Source: GWB1-38-13 sp964608405
Lineage (GTDB): Bacteria; Patescibacteriota; Microgenomatia; UBA8517
Direction of reading: 5' to 3'
Assembly: GCA_964608405.1 (NCBI GenBank)
Contig: CAZSNC010000025.1
Span: 1 to 8,241 of the forward strand
DNA: 8,241 nucleotides
Below are positions 1 through 5,116 of this stretch, piece by piece. Every line of letters begins with the position of its first letter. The stretch's first letter is position 1. The notes under the pieces were generated by a model. That model had not been told where the DNA came from, searched no databases, and saw only the letters and a list, made by a program, of their open reading frames with translations. Position numbers and translations under genes: made by a program.

Positions 1-1149
1 GAAGAAGGTTGGTGGCCGGGATGGGCTCCATTAGGATACATAAGCACTAAACTTGAGAACGGAAAAGGTGCTGTTGAAATTGACGCTATTAAAGGATCTG
101 TTGTTAAAAACGCCCTTCTTCTATTCTCCTCTGGTAATCATACCATTGAGTCGCTTCAGAAATGGTTTTTTAGTAAAGGATTAAGATCAAAGACAAATAA
201 GGTTTTGGGGTATAGCGTTGTTCACAATGTTCTACGAAACCCTTTTTATTATGGCCTAATGCGATGGAGTGGTAAAGAAAAAATTGGTAACCATGAACCA
301 CTAATAGATAAAGTAACATACGATCTTACTCAATATGTATTAGCAAAACATCGTGATTTCCTTATCCGCCAAAGAAAACATAATTTTTTATTAAGAGCGT
401 TCCTATATTGTGAAGATTGCGGACAAAGATATACCGCTGAATATCATTACAATGAAAAGAAACTAGCAAAGAGAGGCGGAAAGATAGCTTATTACCATTG
501 TGCAAAACGAGGGGGATGTAAATCTCCCTATGTTCAACAAGAAGACATGGAAAAGATGGTCCACGATAAGCTAAAACAAGTTCAATTTAGTAAACCATTT
601 GTGACACTAATCTTAAGAAAAGCTAGAACTGCTTTTCTTAAACAACGAGGTACCATTGATGATGACCGAAAAGCACTCTTTAATCAAAAAACTGGCGTAG
701 AAACCAAACGAAGCCTCTTAGAAGATAAGCTGTTAGACAAGACAATAGACAGCGATACATTCAAAAGAAAGCATATGGAGTTACAAGCTCAAATAAATGC
801 AGTTGAAACACAAATAGCCGAGCTTGAACAAAAACGACAATTAGATGTAGATTTCGTCACAGAGGTCCTAAGATTTACTCAAAATATCTATAAAACCTAC
901 CAAAAAGCACCTGATTTTCTCAAAAGACATTACTTAAGATTTTTCTTTGAAAAGCTGTATGTGAAGAATAAACAGATTGTCAGAACAGTATATTCACCAA
1001 TTTTTGACGCATTATTACAGGAGAATGCGGTTATATTAACAAATGACTTGCTCCCCTTAGCATTCAAACTTCGAGATTGGATTGTTTCGGAAACAAGTTT
1101 AACAATGTTTACAAACACCTTCCTACAAAACCTTTCTTGGTGTCATTAG
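1..1149 (+). CDS. Large serine recombinase (site-specific integrase/resolvase family), 5'-truncated by window edge
   Basis: The frame is open from base 1 to the TAG at 1147-1149, giving 382 visible residues. These start inside the 'recombinase' DNA-binding domain: a PLGY motif lies at visible residues 10-13 and RNPFYYG at about 79-85, both typical of large serine recombinases. A zinc-ribbon domain follows (CEDCG at 137-141, then HC and C at about 166-173), then a Lys/Glu-rich coiled coil (about 205-285) and a C-terminal tail. The catalytic resolvase domain with its serine would lie upstream of base 1 and cannot be checked. Such enzymes cut, exchange and rejoin att sites to integrate or excise mobile elements, or invert DNA. 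Start codons inside the window (for example TTG at 205) are not real starts, because homology continues upstream of them. The last nine codons are antisense to the end of the MFS gene, so the 3' end may mark an element boundary. The family call is firm; the element type is not known. Confidence 0.9.
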   Translation, partial: EEGWWPGWAPLGYISTKLENGKGAVEIDAIKGSVVKNALLLFSSGNHTIESLQKWFFSKGLRSKTNKVLGYSVVHNVLRNPFYYGLMRWSGKEKIGNHEPLIDKVTYDLTQYVLAKHRDFLIRQRKHNFLLRAFLYCEDCGQRYTAEYHYNEKKLAKRGGKIAYYHCAKRGGCKSPYVQQEDMEKMVHDKLKQVQFSKPFVTLILRKARTAFLKQRGTIDDDRKALFNQKTGVETKRSLLEDKLLDKTIDSDTFKRKHMELQAQINAVETQIAELEQKRQLDVDFVTEVLRFTQNIYKTYQKAPDFLKRHYLRFFFEKLYVKNKQIVRTVYSPIFDALLQENAVILTNDLLPLAFKLRDWIVSETSLTMFTNTFLQNLSWCH

Positions 1150-1680
1150 TGTTCCCATAAAAGATATGAGTGCCAAGAAACTCATAACAATAAACAAAAC
1201 GTTAAAACCTAGGTAGGTTGCCACAACCCCACCTACTACAGTTGCCACGGCAATCATTAAATTATTGATTATGTTCCAACTCGAATAATCCATTATTTCT
1301 TTTCTTTCATCTAAATGCTTAGCAAAAATTGCGTTCCAAGATGGGGTGCCCAAGGCTTCACCCAAACCCAATATAACTTGAAGTACAATCAGTCCTGTTA
1401 GGTCGGATATAAAAATATAGCCTATCCACGCAAAACATCTTACTAAAAAACCTCCCGCTAATAGATATTCTTGTTCTTTAACTCTATCACCATATTTACT
1501 GACAAAATACATAAACAAAGTCGAGGAAAACATAAAAACAGCCCAAGAAAGGCTCACAGATATAATTTTGCTATCGATTTTACTTACATAGACCGCATAC
1601 AATGGGCCCAATAACGAACCGGCAAAAACAAAAATGGAGTTTAGGAAAAATAAAACCTTAAGCGACCTGTTTATTTTCAT
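1123..1680 (-). CDS. Half-size MFS-like membrane protein (6 TM)
   Basis: The 185-residue product has about six predicted membrane helices: roughly 7-32, 38-60, 72-93, 96-117, 135-157 and 159-178. GDRVKE at about residues 64-69 fits the MFS motif A loop between helices 2 and 3. It corresponds to the N-terminal six-helix half of a major facilitator; ordinary MFS proteins are about 400 residues with 12 helices. Similar half-length MFS proteins occur in Patescibacteria, so it may be complete and act as a dimer. Alternatively it was cut short at its 3' end, where it overlaps the recombinase gene tail-to-tail by 27 bp. The substrate cannot be predicted. The ATG at 1680 is preceded by TAATTT and an extended -10 box, with no Shine-Dalgarno, so the mRNA is probably leaderless. 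Confidence 0.75.
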   Translation of the reverse strand: MKINRSLKVLFFLNSIFVFAGSLLGPLYAVYVSKIDSKIISVSLSWAVFMFSSTLFMYFVSKYGDRVKEQEYLLAGGFLVRCFAWIGYIFISDLTGLIVLQVILGLGEALGTPSWNAIFAKHLDERKEIMDYSSWNIINNLMIAVATVVGGVVATYLGFNVLFIVMSFLALISFMGTLMTPRKVL

Positions 1681-1695
1681 AAATTAAGTATATCA
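1681..1695 (-). promoter_or_regulatory. Extended -10 promoter for the MFS-like gene (leaderless start)
   Basis: On the minus strand TGA-TATACT (1695-1687) is an extended -10 box. Only six bases (TAATTT) separate it from the ATG at 1680, so transcription should begin at or next to the start codon. No good -35 lies 17 bp upstream, which the TGn extension could offset. Confidence 0.55.
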
Positions 1696-1732
1696 GTTCG
1701 AAGTACAACGTTGGGTGTACTAAAAATGAGGC

Positions 1733-1744
1733 TAAAAAACTAAG
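1733..1744 (-). terminator. Possible T-run terminator after tRNA-Asn
   Basis: On the minus strand the tRNA 3' end is followed by CTTAG and six T residues (1739-1734). The GC-rich T-arm and acceptor stem followed by a T-run could end transcription. There is no separate strong hairpin, so this is tentative. Confidence 0.3.
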
Positions 1745-1816
1745 CTCCCCCGGTAGGATTCGAACCTACAACCTCGATCTTAACAGGATCTCGCTCTACC
1801 GTTGAGCTACAGGGGA
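1745..1816 (-). tRNA. tRNA-Asn (anticodon GTT)
   Basis: The minus strand folds into a full cloverleaf. The acceptor stem is TCCCCTG/CGGGGGA, with one G-T pair. The D arm is GCTC-AACGGTA-GAGC and the T arm is GTAGG-TTCGAAT-CCTAC. The anticodon loop CTGTTAA carries GTT, reading AAC/AAU (Asn). The anticodon stem has four pairs plus an A-G mismatch at its top. The discriminator base is G, as usual for bacterial tRNA-Asn. CCA is not encoded (CTTAG follows), so the 3' end must be added by a CCA-adding enzyme. A T6 run just downstream may end the transcript. Confidence 0.95.
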
Positions 1817-1833
1817 TTATATTTTCAATGGCA

Positions 1834-1862
1834 ATTATATCACCCCACGATTATTATTTGAA
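1834..1862 (-). promoter_or_regulatory. tRNA-Asn promoter
   Basis: On the minus strand TGA-TATAAT (1842-1834) is a perfect extended -10. A weaker -35-like TTCAAA (1862-1857) lies 17 bp upstream. Transcription would start near 1827, leaving a 5' leader of about 11 nt for RNase P to remove. Confidence 0.6.
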
Positions 1863-1912
1863 GACAATTACTATCAGTAACGTATAAAACAATATTCAAA
1901 AGGTTGTTATTT

Positions 1913-1918
1913 TATAAT
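1913..1918 (+). promoter_or_regulatory. Possible -10 box (TATAAT) for a plus-strand transcript
   Basis: This is a perfect TATAAT, with transcription expected near 1925. No convincing -35 or TGn extension accompanies it, and the region is AT-rich, so a chance match is possible. Confidence 0.3.
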
Positions 1919-1940
1919 CATAGTGATAAATTACAGCCAT

Positions 1941-2144
1941 ATGACACATGAACTTGTAAGTAGGGTATCAGCTATCGTAACAAGACTTTTCAAACATGAT
2001 AAAACACCTGATCCAGCACTCTGCAAAACGAAACGCCCAATACATTACAATATACATCGAATGTTTAATGCCACTGTGTACATTGACTTCGCCCCTAATG
2101 ATTTGTGTAAAACCCCAAGCGGTAAGATTACCGGAAAATCCTGA
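1941..2144 (+). CDS. Possible small protein of 67 aa, or part of a noncoding transcript
   Basis: This is the only candidate gene between tRNA-Asn and the minus-strand membrane protein (1817-2237). The frame starting MTHELVSRVS runs to a TGA at 2142-2144. The product is basic, soluble-looking and unlike any family I recognise. A GTG at 1923 in the same frame is an alternative start. No Shine-Dalgarno is visible. A TATAAT at 1913-1918 lies upstream, and a hairpin with a T-run lies downstream at 2222-2258, so a plus-strand transcript of about 330 nt is plausible. An ORF on the opposite strand (1968-2165) is rich in Trp and Cys and looks less protein-like. I saw no tmRNA, RNase P or SRP RNA signature on either strand. 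Treat as unproven. Confidence 0.25.
   Translation: MTHELVSRVSAIVTRLFKHDKTPDPALCKTKRPIHYNIHRMFNATVYIDFAPNDLCKTPSGKITGKS
2120..2133. repeat. Short inverted repeat CGGTAA-GA-TTACCG
   Basis: Two perfect 6-bp arms flank a 2-base centre. The loop is too tight for a stable hairpin, so if functional it would more likely be a protein-binding dyad. A second short dyad (CTGAA-CT-TTCAG) follows at 2141-2152. No function can be assigned. Confidence 0.35.
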
Positions 2145-2180
2145 ACTTTCAGCAGACATTATCACTTAATTTAAAGCACC

Positions 2181-2196
2181 CATTGTTTAAACAATG
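2181..2196. repeat. Perfect 16-bp palindrome CATTGTTTAAACAATG
   Basis: The two 8-base halves are exact reverse complements with no spacer. It could fold as a 6-bp stem with a TTAA loop or bind a dimeric protein. It lies in the gene-poor stretch, between the end of the possible small ORF and the possible terminator. Confidence 0.5.
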
Positions 2197-2221
2197 ACAG
2201 AAACTAAATAACGCCATCCCG

Positions 2222-2258
2222 AAGGACACACCACGAATTATTTGTCCTTACTTTTTTT
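2222..2258 (+). terminator. Possible rho-independent terminator, plus strand
   Basis: AAGGACA (2222-2228) and TGTCCTT (2243-2249) form a perfect 7-bp stem with a 14-base loop, followed by AC and seven Ts (2252-2258). The orientation suits a plus-strand transcript from the 1913 region. The T-run is also the antisense of Lys codons at the end of the membrane-protein gene, so chance is a real alternative. There is no T-run in the minus direction. Confidence 0.35.
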
Positions 2259-2582
2259 CGAAAAGAGGACTAAAAACAGACCTGAAATAAATGGCGGAAT
2301 AAATAGAAGCAGCTCTACAAGGAAAACTGTTTTGAAATCAAACTTTGCTCTTAATAAATAGGTTATTCCCAAGATCAGACTAAGAACCATAAGGATTACT
2401 CCTCCAACAAATGGTTTTTTGTAAGAAAGGAGAACAAGAAGCAGTAAAGGTAACGCCTGGATTAAATGGAAAAGCCCTGAAACATCTCCTGACAAAGCTT
2501 CTCCAAATGCAAATAAGCAAAGGAATGTGACAGGGATAAGTAATATACCGACAGCAATCCTTTTGAGAACCCTCACAGACAT
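2238..2582 (-). CDS. Small four-helix membrane protein, uncharacterised (DUF7670-like)
   Basis: The product, beginning MSVRVLKRIAVG, has 114 residues and four predicted membrane helices at about 8-26, 38-53, 58-77 and 87-107. It ends in a basic tail (KKSKDK). The overall look recalls small membrane proteins grouped as DUF7670; that name is from memory and only moderately secure. The frame stays open upstream to 2666, but the ATG at 2582 is preferred. A perfect TATAAT ends six bases before it, the product then starts just ahead of a membrane helix, and the extra upstream residues look non-genuine (Cys/His/Phe-rich). It diverges from the DUF5655-like gene across 67 bp. Function unknown. Confidence 0.75.
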   Translation of the reverse strand: MSVRVLKRIAVGILLIPVTFLCLFAFGEALSGDVSGLFHLIQALPLLLLVLLSYKKPFVGGVILMVLSLILGITYLLRAKFDFKTVFLVELLLFIPPFISGLFLVLFSKKSKDK

Positions 2583-2598
2583 ATTCCAATTATATGCA
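2583..2598 (-). promoter_or_regulatory. -10 box fixing a leaderless start for the four-helix membrane protein
   Basis: On the minus strand TATAAT (2594-2589) is followed by TGGAAT and then the ATG at 2582. The expected transcription start falls on or beside the A of the start codon. TG sits four bases upstream of the box (TGCA), so it is not a canonical TGn. No Shine-Dalgarno is present. Confidence 0.6.
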
Positions 2599-2632
2599 AA
2601 GTGACAACGACAAGAAAAGAGCTGATTAAACT

Positions 2633-2641
2633 TGATACAAT
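2633..2641 (+). promoter_or_regulatory. Extended -10 promoter for the DUF5655-like gene
   Basis: TGA-TACAAT lies eight bases before the ATG at 2650, predicting an mRNA with a leader of about 0-2 nt. It also argues against the in-frame TTG at 2632, which would sit inside the promoter. Confidence 0.5.
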
Positions 2642-2649
2642 TAGGCATT

Positions 2650-3066
2650 ATGTGGAAATGTCCCAAGTGCGATAGAACCTTTAATAAAGAAGGGCAACCT
2701 CATAGTTGTAAAAAAATGCCCCTCATTCAGCATTTTGTGAACAAAAACAAAGCAAAGGAGCTATTTGATTTTTTGATTGAAATTGTCGGCAGTAAAATCG
2801 GAAAGTGTGAAATTATTTCTCTTCCGTGTTGTATACACCTCTTTGGAAAATACGATTTCCTGGCCGCACTCCCTAAAAAAGATAAACTGGAAGTCAGGTT
2901 TTCCTTAAATAGGCAATTAAATACTCCCCGGTTAAAAATCTCCGTTCCGATGTCAGCAAAAGTCTTTAAAAATTGCTTTGATATATCTTCAAAAGAAGAA
3001 TTCGACGATGAATTTATCGGTTGGCTTAATGAATCATATAATTTAAAAGATAACTTGAAAGGTTAA
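2650..3066 (+). CDS. Zinc-finger protein with DUF5655-like domain
   Basis: The 138-residue product starts MWKCPKCDRTF. Cys4, Cys7, His18 and Cys20 form a short C2HC zinc-finger-like motif (CPKC...QPHSC). The rest has alternating helix and strand character, with IQHFVNKNKAKELFDFL at about 26-42 and a beta-rich half carrying LEVRFSLNR at about 80-88. This arrangement matches the uncharacterised DUF5655 family, often seen as small stand-alone proteins in bacteria; I recognise the family but it has no established function. There is no signal peptide or membrane helix, so it should be cytoplasmic. An in-frame TTG at 2632 is the alternative start. The gene diverges from the four-helix membrane protein and ends 72 bp before the convergent S-component-like gene. 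Confidence 0.8.
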   Translation: MWKCPKCDRTFNKEGQPHSCKKMPLIQHFVNKNKAKELFDFLIEIVGSKIGKCEIISLPCCIHLFGKYDFLAALPKKDKLEVRFSLNRQLNTPRLKISVPMSAKVFKNCFDISSKEEFDDEFIGWLNESYNLKDNLKG

Positions 3067-3138
3067 AAAGCATTATTTTCTTCACAACAACCTTCAAAAA
3101 TATACCAAACCCCCTGCCTTCTTATTTAACAGAAAGGT

Positions 3139-3732
3139 TTACTGAGAACTTTTGATGGTTTGAGGAAGATTTTTTATGGAGATCTTTTTAACGGTTTCGA
3201 GAACATATTTGATCAGAAGATATCCAAGCGGGATGAAGACAAGAGAACTAACGAGCTGATTTTTCAGAAATGGTAGCCCGTTAATATAACAGCGGATTAA
3301 CCCCGATAAATCTTTTGAATACATTCCCCATGAATCTAAAGCCCATACGCCAAAATTAGTCCACAGATAAAAGAAAATATTTGCCGACACTCCAGCAAGG
3401 GGGAGGGAAATGGTATTTGACAACCTTTTTGTTAATTTACCAATCCAGCTTTTAATCGAACTTATAATTTTCCCTGAAAAAAGTGCCGGTATAAGAAATC
3501 CGCTCCAGGTGAAAAGAAAAATCTTCGAATTTCCGATTATCCGATCCGATAGTGCAATAACTACAAGTGTTAACCAAAACGACTTCCTGCCCCCCAGAAG
3601 AAACGAGGTTAAAATCATTGCTGTTGTTAAAAACTCGATATTTGGCCCAAGGTCAAAAACCGTTCTTTCCAGAAAAGCGGCAAAGAAAAGAAATACAAAC
3701 AATAGATTTACGTTTAATATGGATTTTTTCAT
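3139..3732 (-). CDS. DUF6580 / ECF S-component-like integral membrane protein
   Basis: The 197-residue product has about six hydrophobic segments (roughly 6-22, 33-48, 52-64, 70-88, 110-128 and 155-180). Family-like signatures are visible: GPNIEFLTTAMIL (29-41), ALSDRIIG (60-67), FFYLWTNFGVW (120-130), then CYINGLPFLKNQL (about 148-160). Together these fit DUF6580, membrane proteins resembling substrate-binding (S) components of energy-coupling-factor vitamin transporters. The S-component analogy is inference, and no EcfA ATPase or EcfT gene is present here. The ATG overlaps the TGA of the DUF4430 gene (ATGA), which implies translational coupling and a joint role. No independent Shine-Dalgarno is visible. 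The substrate is unknown. Confidence 0.75.
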   Translation of the reverse strand: MKKSILNVNLLFVFLFFAAFLERTVFDLGPNIEFLTTAMILTSFLLGGRKSFWLTLVVIALSDRIIGNSKIFLFTWSGFLIPALFSGKIISSIKSWIGKLTKRLSNTISLPLAGVSANIFFYLWTNFGVWALDSWGMYSKDLSGLIRCYINGLPFLKNQLVSSLVFIPLGYLLIKYVLETVKKISIKNLPQTIKSSQ

Positions 3733-4190
3733 TGGATTTTAGTGTATTTCCATTCAACAACGTCACCGTTTTTGAGGATGTATTTATCTGCAGATATGCT
3801 CCCGGGCTGCCCGTTAACCGAGAACGCCCAAAAATATTCACTATTGTTTGTTATTCCGTTAATAGATTCAACCATAGCGCCGAAATTATACGATTTTGTT
3901 GTAACCGTTGAACCGGTTTGTTCCAATTTTTTCTTCAAAATACTCAAAACGGTGCTTTTTGTATCAATAATAATTCCCTCATACGAAGTTGTTTTGCCGT
4001 TTCCATAGTCAACATATAGGTCAACCTTTTGCTCCTGTAGGGAAGCACTTCCCGTTGCGTCAGGATCGGTTTCGGATATGTTTGAGGGAGAGAGGTTTCC
4101 GAGAAGCTTTGCCCAGACAAATATAAAACCGATTCCGATAATGGCTACTGCAAGTAACAGCACTTTTAATTTTCCGAAATAGTACTTCAT
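3729..4190 (-). CDS. Membrane-anchored DUF4430 (transcobalamin-like) domain protein
   Basis: The 153-residue product has an N-terminal membrane anchor (about 8-28) and a Ser/Asp/Thr-rich linker (about 32-55). An extracytoplasmic DUF4430 domain covers about 60-152, with VDLYVDYGNGK and STVLSILKKKL followed by EYFWAFSVNGQPGS and DKYILKNGDVVEWKY. This C-terminal pattern is characteristic of DUF4430, which is related to the beta-grasp C-terminal domain of transcobalamin and intrinsic factor. The domain may present a small ligand outside the membrane; ligand binding has not been shown for this protein. It is the first gene of a two-gene operon, and its TGA overlaps the ATG of the DUF6580 gene. The start is ATG at 4190 with a near-leaderless promoter. 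Confidence 0.85.
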   Translation of the reverse strand: MKYYFGKLKVLLLAVAIIGIGFIFVWAKLLGNLSPSNISETDPDATGSASLQEQKVDLYVDYGNGKTTSYEGIIIDTKSTVLSILKKKLEQTGSTVTTKSYNFGAMVESINGITNNSEYFWAFSVNGQPGSISADKYILKNGDVVEWKYTKIQ

Positions 4191-4209
4191 CCTTGTTAGG
4201 ATTATAGCA
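4191..4209 (-). promoter_or_regulatory. Perfect extended -10 promoter of the DUF4430-DUF6580 operon
   Basis: On the minus strand TGC-TATAAT (4209-4201) lies ten bases before the ATG at 4190. A transcription start near 4194 would leave about 4 nt of leader, so the AAGG touching the ATG is too close to serve as a normal Shine-Dalgarno. A TTTGGA at 4228-4223, 16 bp upstream, is a weak -35 candidate. It diverges from the VIT promoter. Confidence 0.65.
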
Positions 4210-4294
4210 AATTTTTACTACATCCAAAGGGGAAACAAAGCCTAATTATTATGAGAATTTTTGAGTTTGGATTGGATAATTTACTCCTCAAATA

Positions 4295-4303
4295 TGCTAT
4301 GAT
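4295..4303 (+). promoter_or_regulatory. Extended -10 promoter of the VIT/CCC1 gene (leaderless GTG start)
   Basis: TGC-TATGAT is followed by six bases (GAAATC) and the GTG at 4310, placing the transcription start on the start codon. The frame has a TAA at 4277-4279 and no other start codon before 4310, so this GTG is effectively the only choice. No Shine-Dalgarno is present. Confidence 0.6.
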
Positions 4304-4309
4304 GAAATC

Positions 4310-4834
4310 GTGAGGGAGAAATTAATCCACGAAAAGGGTTCATTTTTAAGGGACTCCGTTTTTGCGGCGAGTGACGGGCTTGTTACAACATTTGCGGTAG
4401 TTGCCGGTTCTCAGGGTGCATCCCTTGGTCCAACTGTTGTTCTTATTATGGGTTTTGCAAATCTTCTTGCAGATGGAATATCCATGTCCTCGGGAACTTA
4501 CCTTGGGGTTAAAAGTGAAATGGAGTATATGAAAGCCGAGGGTGACGGACATGCTCCTGAAGCATCTCCTTTTAAACAGGGTTTAATCTCCTTCTTTTCC
4601 TTTGACGTTGCAGGATTAATACCACTTTTGCCATATGTTTTCGGATTAAACAACGCCTTTTACATTTCGGTGTTGCTGGTTTTTGTTGTTTTATTCACAA
4701 TCGGTGTATTGAAAGGGTTATTTATCAACAAACATTGGTTAAAAAGCGGCCTCGAGATGTTGTTAGTAGGGGGGATGGCCGCAGTTGTTGCATATTTAAC
4801 AGGACACATTCTTGAAAGTTTGGTATCTAAATAA
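4310..4834 (+). CDS. VIT/CCC1 family metal (Fe2+/Mn2+) transporter lacking the metal-binding domain
   Basis: The 174-residue membrane protein carries the family hallmark at residues 22-37 (DGLVTTFAVVAGSQGA), then GFANLLADGISMSSGTYL (48-65) and KSEMEY (68-73). After a short linker come FFSFDVAGLIPLLPY and two more helix-rich segments. Family members export Fe2+ or Mn2+ from the cytoplasm, by proton exchange in the structurally characterised plant VIT1. Asp22 and Met59 match the conserved helix 1 and helix 2 residues of that translocation path. The roughly 70-residue cytoplasmic metal-binding domain of plant and yeast members is reduced to about 15 residues, giving a minimal five-helix form also seen in other prokaryotes. 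It starts at GTG and is followed after 18 bp by a small membrane protein with a strong ribosome binding site, so the two are probably co-transcribed. Confidence 0.88.
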   Translation: MREKLIHEKGSFLRDSVFAASDGLVTTFAVVAGSQGASLGPTVVLIMGFANLLADGISMSSGTYLGVKSEMEYMKAEGDGHAPEASPFKQGLISFFSFDVAGLIPLLPYVFGLNNAFYISVLLVFVVLFTIGVLKGLFINKHWLKSGLEMLLVGGMAAVVAYLTGHILESLVSK

Positions 4835-4836
4835 TA

Positions 4837-4846
4837 AAGGAGGTGA
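4837..4846 (+). promoter_or_regulatory. Strong Shine-Dalgarno AAAGGAGGTG
   Basis: This near-perfect anti-16S complement sits nine bases (from GGAGG) before the ATG at 4853, and so picks that start over the ATG at 4848, which reaches a stop after two codons (ATG ATA TGA). It shows that the host uses classical initiation for internal genes, in contrast to the SD-less leading genes in the window. Confidence 0.85.
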
Positions 4847-4852
4847 AATGAT

Positions 4853-5041
4853 ATGATTTTAAAGAAAAAAGATAGGGAATTTGTTTCATTTATTTGTATA
4901 GCCGCATCAATATTGTGTGTTGCGCTTGCCGGACTCGGCTACCTCTGGAGAGATATCTGGCTTGCTTCCACACAATGGATGATTACGGCAGCAGTATTCG
5001 GACTTTTTGGAGTATTTCTGAAGCTTGATTTCGAAAAGTGA
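4853..5041 (+). CDS. Small two-helix membrane protein (62 aa), uncharacterised
   Basis: The product starts MILKKKDREF and has two predicted membrane helices at about 10-31 and 40-57. They are joined by a short loop with RDIWLASTQW at about 33-42, and the protein ends KLDFEK. Similar short proteins with a D-WLA-TQW loop seem familiar from Patescibacterial genomes; this is memory, not a search result. It lies 18 bp after the VIT gene and has the best ribosome binding site in the window, so it is very likely translated from the VIT mRNA. It could be an accessory subunit of the transporter or an unrelated passenger. Confidence 0.7.
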   Translation: MILKKKDREFVSFICIAASILCVALAGLGYLWRDIWLASTQWMITAAVFGLFGVFLKLDFEK

Positions 5042-5046
5042 GGTCA

Positions 5047-5079
5047 GCGGAAATAATGCGGAATATATGCGGAAATATT
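5047..5079 (+). repeat. Three tandem 11-bp direct repeats (GCGGAAATAAT type)
   Basis: The copies are GCGGAAATAAT (5047-5057), GCGGAATATAT (5058-5068) and GCGGAAATATT (5069-5079), abutting with no spacer. The invariant part is GCGGAA. The 11-bp period is close to one helical turn, so a protein could contact all three copies on one DNA face. They end 37 bp before the ATG of the secreted-protein gene, where an operator or activator site would be expected. The function is not known. Confidence 0.7.
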
Positions 5080-5116
5080 TGTGATATTGGGTTGTTTTAT
5101 TAGTAGCTTGATAATT

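Noticed and set aside
1745..1816. tRNA-Asn as the integration site of the recombinase element
   Set aside because: Large serine recombinases rarely use tRNA genes, unlike tyrosine integrases. The MFS gene separates the two, and no duplicated tRNA 3' end is visible.
1968..2165. 65-codon minus-strand frame in the gene-poor region
   Set aside because: It starts at GTG, is rich in Trp and Cys and has no Shine-Dalgarno, so I judged it less likely than the opposing plus-strand ORF. Neither is secure.
3067..3138. Terminator in the convergent gap after the DUF5655 gene
   Set aside because: Only an imperfect CCTTCT...AGAAAGG pairing with a bulge and no T-run is present, so I could not support a terminator.
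3410..4008. Overlapping plus-strand frames of 88-114 codons opposite the DUF6580 and DUF4430 genes
   Set aside because: They are antisense to genes with recognisable family motifs, and they have no initiation signals.
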